This document shows, piece by piece, positions 58,397 through 64,000 of a stretch of 64,000 nucleotides of DNA; the stretch's first letter is position 1, and each line of letters starts with the position of its first letter. Under the pieces are notes generated by a model. That model did not search any database, was not told the DNA's origin, and saw only the letters and a program-made list of their open reading frames with translations. The translations under genes and the position numbers were made by a program. Source of the DNA: Thuidium tamariscinum (taxonomy: Eukaryota; Streptophyta; Bryopsida; Hypnales; Thuidiaceae); assembly GCA_947034885.2 (NCBI GenBank), contig OX344753.2, forward strand, positions 25,684,347 to 25,748,346, in the 5' to 3' direction.

Positions 58397-59689
58397 TCAC
58401 TGACCAACTCCAGCCGCCAGATTCCTGATCTTTCCCAAAAGGAGGTCATGCAGAGCCTTGTTGCTAGCAAGTATGCCACCACCCTCTACAGTGAAGATAT
58501 CTTCCCCATTGCCAATCACATTCTCTAGAGCCGTTCCCTCCAAATCTGAAACCCGACCTCCAGCTTCTGAAACACATATAACCCCCGACGCATGATCCCA
58601 CACTTTCAAAGGAGTCGAAGGGCCAGCTTGATGCAGGAAAGCTGACACGCCACCAAGAGCTAGGGCGAAGTATTTGCACAGACTTCCACAGCAGAGTGGC
58701 AGCACTTGTATCTCCTTCTCCAAATTCTTTCCTTCAAGCGCATGAGCAAGTAGAGTTTTCGACCAGACCTCATTATCTGAGATACAAAACCAAGAATCAG
58801 CAATTGAATCGGATCTGGCAACTTCGCTCATAACCAAAGTCGAATCCTCCGTGATGGGCTTCACCCAGCAGCCTCCTCCCAAGGTAGCAGTCATTATGAG
58901 CCCACGTTGGTGCGCCTCGTCATCCCTGCAACCAAAATACGTGCTCGCCATCTGAATTCGAGACCTGTCCGAAGAGTAACGGATTGCCACATTGGGACAA
59001 CCCATGACACCCAGCACTGGTTTCCCCTCCAGAACCAAAGAGAGGCCCACTACGTACAGAGCATTTCCACCTCTCAGAAATCCTCGTGTTCCGTCTATGG
59101 GATCCAAAACCCAGTAAGATAGTTGGTCGGGGTTCACAGCCTGAGCACCTCTGTCGATAGCATCAAGGACAGTTTCGCAATCCAAATTGCGGGAAACAAT
59201 TGGAGATAGAGTATCAACAATAGCCTCCACTAACGAATCCTTGCGATCACTGCTTTCTCGTTTCTCTTCATACTCTGCACGCAACTGGCGAGCGTTCTCC
59301 TCACCCACTAAAGGAATGTTGGGAAACAATCTCCCTAACTCGAGACTGATGAGAGCTTGCACTCCGAAGTCCGCCACTGTGACGGGTGTGTTGTCAACCT
59401 TGTCTAACTGCCCCTCTCCTCGTTTCATACCTGACCGGACAGAAAGGCATAACTGGCAAGCTCGCTGCACAACTTCTACAGCAGCCTGGAGCTGCTCATG
59501 GTGTGGGCCTGACTGCAACGACGTGGCTCTGGTTTGGTACCGAAAAGGCAGAGACACAGATCGGGTCGTTGAGCAGCCGGCTTGCAATTGTAAACCCCCA
59601 AACTCTTTGTACGACAGAAACATACCTCTACGACCAGTACCCGTAAGCACTACTGATGCCATAGTCACCTTAATCGCTACACTAATCAA
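58397..59689 (-). CDS. 3'(2'),5'-bisphosphate nucleotidase-like (PAP phosphatase), organelle-type, intronless, 430 aa
   Basis: A single exon of 430 codons. The protein belongs to the lithium-sensitive, Mg-dependent FIG-type phosphatase fold that hydrolyses 3'-phosphoadenosine 5'-phosphate to AMP. Metal-site motifs are visible: TPVTVADFGVQALI, VGEEN (about 128-132), WVLDPIDGTRGF (193-204) and WDHASGVICVSEAGG (364-378). CCGSLCKYFALALGG and YVVGLSLVLEGKPVLGVMGC are typical of the plant clade of the putative mitochondrial PAP phosphatase (At4g05090, from memory). About 60 N-terminal residues are Arg/Ser/Thr-rich with few acids, fitting a transit peptide. ATG at codons 1 and 10 are both possible starts. 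PAP accumulates from sulfotransferase reactions and acts as an organelle stress signal in plants, so this enzyme may tune it. Exact compartment and substrate range are inferred. Confidence 0.93.
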   Translation of the reverse strand: MISVAIKVTMASVVLTGTGRRGMFLSYKEFGGLQLQAGCSTTRSVSLPFRYQTRATSLQSGPHHEQLQAAVEVVQRACQLCLSVRSGMKRGEGQLDKVDNTPVTVADFGVQALISLELGRLFPNIPLVGEENARQLRAEYEEKRESSDRKDSLVEAIVDTLSPIVSRNLDCETVLDAIDRGAQAVNPDQLSYWVLDPIDGTRGFLRGGNALYVVGLSLVLEGKPVLGVMGCPNVAIRYSSDRSRIQMASTYFGCRDDEAHQRGLIMTATLGGGCWVKPITEDSTLVMSEVARSDSIADSWFCISDNEVWSKTLLAHALEGKNLEKEIQVLPLCCGSLCKYFALALGGVSAFLHQAGPSTPLKVWDHASGVICVSEAGGRVSDLEGTALENVIGNGEDIFTVEGGGILASNKALHDLLLGKIRNLAAGVGQ

Positions 59690-60366
59690 TCGCTACACTG
59701 ATACATATGTAGGTTACAACTATCCCTTTAACTGCCAGTACTCTTTCACGCTCATACGTACAGACTCTAGTATTCAAGCTAAGCATTGCTCTGAACGAGT
59801 TGGAAAATGTCCTTCGGAGGACTGTTGCATTTTCTAATCTAGGGTTTCGTAATTTACGCCGACTACCACGCCTCTAGCTTATTCAAGACCATGGTTTTCG
59901 TGCACACGAGGCCTGCTGTATTTCTGTATGATACAGCTCGAAGTTAAGAATGAGGAAAACTGCTGCTCCTGTGCCGCGGAAATAATCAGTCTTTGCCTGT
60001 AAAACAGGTTTCAAGGTGTTCAACGCAAATTCGGAGACAGGTGCTGATCTACTCAGCATGATTTAGCATGAATAAAAGAGACTTGATTGATACCAAAAAC
60101 TCTTCCTATCTTTGACGACACGAGTTCAATCATTTTTCACTAAATCTTGAATTACTGATATTCTAAGTCATTTCCCTCAAATGCTTATTCATTGAGGCGA
60201 AAGTATTTGATATTTTGGTTCATTTTATGGTGGTCAAATACCGGAAGAAGGTGCATTTCCGTTACTGTCATCACAATATTTCTGTTTCATTTCGTTCATT
60301 TTATCCCGTAGTACCGTAATCCCTTTGTCAAATAAGTTGGATCACACTGCCGTCTAAAACAATTCG
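59690..60366. other. Spacer between the two rightmost minus-strand genes
   Basis: Presumed promoter and 5' UTR of the PAP phosphatase (left part) and 3' region of the upstream small gene (right part). A frame shadowing the phosphatase runs to 59837 on the plus strand. No further gene. Confidence 0.5.
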
Positions 60367-61145
60367 TTAAGGAATCAGATAAACTAATGATTTTCCCCAG
60401 CCGGGCGCCCGTGTCAAAGCACTCTTTTCACCACCCGGCGACTTTGGCAGGCCAGCCAGGAGCAGTGATGGCACAAAAATGACACCGACAAAAAAGCCCT
60501 GTAGGCAGTACCTGCAAATATCATCACATTCCTTCCGACACATATTTATCAAGAGTGTCACAACTTAATCTTCAACAAGTTCTGACCGAGCCGTGACTCA
60601 AAGTTCCGTGAAACGAACCCTTATCGGCACAGCCCTGGCTCCCTTGCAAGAAGCTCCCAAGAGACTCAAACAAGTACGAAAGATCGTGTCGTACTCCTAA
60701 CCAAGTTAGGACAAGCAATTGACCAGACAAGGCACATCCACAAAAACTTTACAACAAAACCAGGGTTTCAGCAGGAAAGACCTCCAAACCCTTAACCACA
60801 TGTCCACCTCTCCAGACTTTCATTTGAAACACCAAAAAAGGCAAAACCCTAAACAGCACAGCCCTTATAATTGACACAAAAAAGCTCCATCAAGAAGTGG
60901 CTCAGATGAGCAAGAAACGTCTCGCCATGGCCCCCGATTTAACCATGTGAACAAACAATGTGACAACCACAAAACCTTGCGATTAATCTTAAACCCTAAA
61001 CCACAAGAGAATTGCGGACTTCCCCAGGCTGGCATTAAGATCGCATTGAAACTCACCTCAATCAATCACAAAATCAAAGATACTACTGACAACACATGCA
61101 ATTGAAGGGAATTGGATTTTTGGTGGGGGAGCCCGCAGGATGCAT
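60367..61145 (-). CDS. Candidate Cys-rich single-pass membrane micro-protein, 2 exons, 67 aa
   Basis: Exon 1 61145-61087 and exon 2 60511-60367 can be joined in frame (donor GTAGTA, acceptor ATTTGCAG). The product has a Pro/Gly-rich start (MHPAGSPTKNPIPFN), a cysteine cluster CMCCQYC, a helix of about 17 residues (GFFVGVIFVPSLLLAGL) and a basic tail (PKSPGGEKSALTRAPGWGKS). A TATA box at the expected distance and two short uORFs support transcription on this strand. I recognise no family. The exon 2 frame looks genuine; the first exon is less sure, because a stronger donor (GAG|GTGAGT, 61058/61057) lies 30 bases downstream and would give a different product. Confidence 0.4.
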
Positions 61146-61151
61146 CAAAGC

Positions 61152-61325
61152 TCATAAATTGAAAGAGCTAGCCAAGCGGGCAGACGTCACTGCGCTCAAA
61201 GGGCCGGTCCCTCTCAACGCTCCCATGTTGCACTCCAGTGACTAAACCCCTTAAAACCAGGCGCACGAAAGTGGCGGCAACGAGGGAGCCATGGCAGTGC
61301 GGAAGCGAAGCAGGAGCGGCCTCAT
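61152..61325 (-). promoter_or_regulatory. Two 24-codon uORFs in the leader of the micro-protein gene
   Basis: uORF 1 (61325-61251) reads MRPLLLRFRTAMAPSL then PPLSCAWF. uORF 2 (61226-61152) reads MGALRGTGPLSAVTSA then RLASSFNL. Both are 24 residues long and both end before the proposed main ATG at 61145. They would limit translation of the main frame if the transcript model is right. Confidence 0.35.
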
Positions 61326-61377
61326 GAGCGCTCAGATAAGATCAAGTAGTGTTAGGACAGATGCTGTCGTCTCTCTT

Positions 61378-61386
61378 CCTTTATAG
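61378..61386 (-). promoter_or_regulatory. TATA box for leftward transcription
   Basis: On the minus strand the sequence reads CCCTATAAAGGAAGAGAG, a textbook TATA box followed by a purine-rich stretch. It lies about 235 bases before the proposed start codon of the Cys-rich micro-protein. Confidence 0.55.
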
Positions 61387-63472
61387 GGAAACCCTAAACA
61401 ATACTGAACTGTAACTGTAACTGCCGTGTAACCCTAAGAGTTTCATCCATATTTGGATGAATGTTCTCTCATCGTACAAATCGTAATGTGGTCTTCATCC
61501 TTTTGCCCTTCTCTAATATTGTCATTTTTTAAGGGAGATTAACCCTAAAGCACTCCAGCATCCAATTTTTGGACAATGTACAGATTGAAAATTAGATTTC
61601 TTTCTCATTACAATTTGGATGAAAGCTATCTTAATTTTGAGAGATTCTTTATGAAGTTGTCCTATGTAATTGGAATTAGTAGAGCACATATTTTTCTAAA
61701 ATTACAAATGCAAAAGTATGTCAAGTATGACTTAAAGCAACAACATTAGATTTTTTTTTAATTAAAAATTAAAAATTATATATATTTAAAAAAATAACAT
61801 ATAGAATAATTTTGAATAACAATATTTGATGTGCTTGACTATGTTAGATTGCTAATGTGGTACTAATGTAGTGAAGTTCTCAAGTTTTTGTTATCTAGGA
61901 ACTCATAGTCTTCTTCAAGCTTGAAAAAATATCCAATGCAACAATTCCCTACAAAGTAATTGGGGCTCAAAATTAGAAGCTCAAATGCATGACAAGGTCA
62001 AACATAAGGAAACCTACAATTTCATGTGTGGCAACAAATTTTAGAAAGGCTTGCATTGAAAGCCCATAAAGTCTTTAACCGGCAGGATTGTAGAAGACTA
62101 AAACCTAGCTATGGTCAACTTTTTAATGGATCAATATTTTGCACTATGATGGAGATGTTCTTATTGGTCAATGTATAGGTGAGTTGTTGTGAATTCTAAT
62201 TTTGTTCCTGAAATTTGATGTCAATTTGATGCTAATTTGATACCAATGATATCTACTAATAGGGGGGGTTATAATTGCAAAGACATATATTGAATTTGCA
62301 ATGGGAGACTAAATGGTACTAACATGTGTCATGCATTTGAAAACAATGCTCCTCATGTGACCAAATGAGAGTTGATTGTAACTACCATAGGCGAAAGTTG
62401 ACATATCAAAGACTTATAGAAGTTACATTAGATTTAAAAAGAAGAGAGTAGATTTTTGACTCAATAACTGAACCTTCTTCCGAATTCACATATAGAATGA
62501 ATTCTCACAAGACTTATACAACTTCCAATGAAATGAATAGTTGTATTGGTAATGTCAATGACCAAAAGTGAGTTCCAAAAGGGTGTAATTTTCCATTTAC
62601 TAGTACAAAATATTTTCGGAGCTCAATGAAGTTTGCTACATGGACTAAAATACACATGCCACATTTTTAATTCGATAAATTGAGGTGATGGGAAAGGTAG
62701 AGGTTGTCCAAAATTTGTGAATCCCACCCTATTAGAAGTACAACCTTCTAGAGGAAAAAATTCAAGCTTGCAAGTCTTTGCATTCTTTACCAAAAGAACA
62801 ATAACAAGGAGTTGAAGTAAGCTCATGTTTTGGAAAAACATCCATTCCTAGGTACTTGGCTTTGTTTTAGGTTATTATTGGAAGATATAAAGTAGTAAAG
62901 ATTATTATATCTTTTACTGGTAAATATTCCCTCTATTTCAAAATAAATCCAAGGTATCCAAATATACTTGTTCCAAATTAAATTTGAAAATGACTCTTTA
63001 CAAATTGATGGACAACAATTGAAGCTAGTTCAAATACCCTAAAGCAAAAAAAATTGTAGACGCTAGACTTCAAAGGCTATATAGTAATGCAATCCTTGCA
63101 AAAGGAATCAAAATGCAACCTATATCCAAGCAAAGGCAAAGAATTAAAATATAAAGCTATACAAAAAATGATACTAGTTAACAAATCTTTTGTTGAAAAT
63201 CTATTGGAGTTGAATCACAAGACATTGTTGGAATCAAATATAGAGGGCATCAATAAACATCAATGCACCAACATTGCTCAAAGAATGATCCCAATTAATA
63301 CTACTTGAACAATTCTAAAAAAGACAAAATTTTGTCACTTTTATTGCTTATTTTTGACATGCTCCAATTCACTTTTGACTTTCAATTTTTTTCATCTAGT
63401 GGGGTTTAGTAGAAGCTACAATATCTCTAAAATCTCTTAAAAATAGAAGTAGCTCACACATAAATTTATTGT
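61387..63472. other. AT-rich right-edge intergenic DNA
   Basis: No gene recognised. 'aggaactcatagtcttcttcaagcttga' type words near 61900-61960 resemble the right end of family C ('gggaactcatggtctcctag'), so a decayed copy may lie at about 61550-61960. Confidence 0.4.
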
Positions 63473-63475
63473 ATT

Positions 63476-63824
63476 CACTAGAAGAAAACTACGTTGTGTT
63501 TCACAAAAACTGTGTTAAAACTGTGTTGCCTTAAATGTAATGCGTCAGGTGGATTGTGTTGAGGTTCTGCTTTGTCAAGCGGAGTTTTTCATTCTAATAC
63601 GAAATTCTACGTTTTCCTTGTTGAATACTGCGTTTTCCTTGTTCAATTTTTTGTTGAAACGTTGAAACACAAAATTTTGCGTTACAAAAGGAGAATTCAA
63701 CACAATCCACTCCACGTGTTATGTTTAACGCAACGTAGTCCCAACACAGTTTTTGTTAAGTTTAACGCAGTTTTGGCAAGTTTAACGCAGTTTTTTGCAG
63801 GAACAGTGTTGTTTTCTTCTAGTG
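63476..63824. mobile_element. CACTA-type MITE with 3-bp TSD
   Basis: It begins CACTAGAAGAAAACTACGTT and ends GTTTTCTTCTAGTG. It is flanked by att on both sides (63473-63475 and 63825-63827). The subterminal region has repeated gtttaacgcagtttt words, typical of CACTA (En/Spm) transposase-binding repeats. 349 bp, no transposase. It is recent-looking because the ends and TSD are perfect. Confidence 0.9.
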
Positions 63825-64000
63825 ATTTAACATAGTGCCTTTTGGTATTTGGATTACATCATTTTGATATATCATGTGTCAAGCAATGATTTCAAGTCAA
63901 CTCTAGTAGAACGGATAATCATAGAACACCATGCATCAATCTTAGGGCATGATTTTCAATGCATAAATGGGCACCAACTTGGTACTCATTTAGGCCTTAG

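Noticed and set aside
59187-59837. 216-codon plus-strand frame opposite the PAP phosphatase
   Set aside because: It is a shadow of the conserved intronless gene on the other strand.

Overview
The window is nuclear DNA of a land plant. GT-AG introns interrupt genes for a wall pectate lyase, a GT14 glycosyltransferase and the plastid-envelope translocon protein TIC110, and the intergenic DNA is long and AT-rich. Gene structure and protein flavour suggest a non-seed plant, probably a bryophyte such as a moss. That is an impression; I cannot fix the species. I recognise no LTR retrotransposon or other virus-derived element.

I reconstruct seven or eight protein genes by joining exons at GT-AG sites that keep the frame. 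From left to right they are: a secreted PL1 pectate lyase (+, 2127-5270, 5 exons); a type II membrane GT14 glycosyltransferase (-, 16354-19563, 4 exons); a PPPDE/DeSI-type cysteine isopeptidase (+, 33491-34973, 4 exons); an organelle-type HAD phosphatase (-, 37642-38636, 2 exons); TIC110 (+, 41724-50043, 15 exons, 1019 codons); a small single-pass membrane protein (+, 55041-56519, 2 exons); an intronless organelle-type PAP phosphatase (-, 58397-59689); and a tentative 67-residue Cys-rich membrane micro-protein (-, 60367-61145) with its own TATA box and two uORFs. They are ordinary, unrelated housekeeping genes with no cluster logic.

The gaps (about 5.3-16.3 kb, 19.6-32.5 kb, 35-37 kb, 38.7-41.4 kb, 50.1-54.5 kb and 61.4-64 kb) hold no convincing genes. 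They are packed with short non-autonomous DNA transposons that can be sorted by terminal inverted repeat (TIR) and target-site duplication (TSD). I label them here: family A (TIR GGGTgATTGcaAGAAACAcT, 4-bp TSD, 0.67-1.1 kb, at least four copies, one a giant palindrome); family B and family E (CCC...GGG ends flanked by TTAA, piggyBac-like); family C (CATTAGA ends); families D, F and G (AGGTAG...CTACCT ends, D and G flanked by TA); family H (TTAAATCCTACCATC ends); and one CACTA MITE with a 3-bp TSD. Several are nested (A in B, C in A, C in E, H in another repeat), giving relative ages. A 5'-truncated LINE tail with a 17-bp TSD lies near the PAP phosphatase.

The most notable signals are the roughly 1.1-kb near-perfect foldback at 13.5-14.6 kb with a matching pre-insertion site at 57.5 kb; a tandem triplication of the TIC110 exon 1/intron 1 splice junction; the unclassified 4-bp-TSD family; and the candidate Cys-rich micro-protein gene. 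I found no clear evidence of a wholly new multi-gene system.
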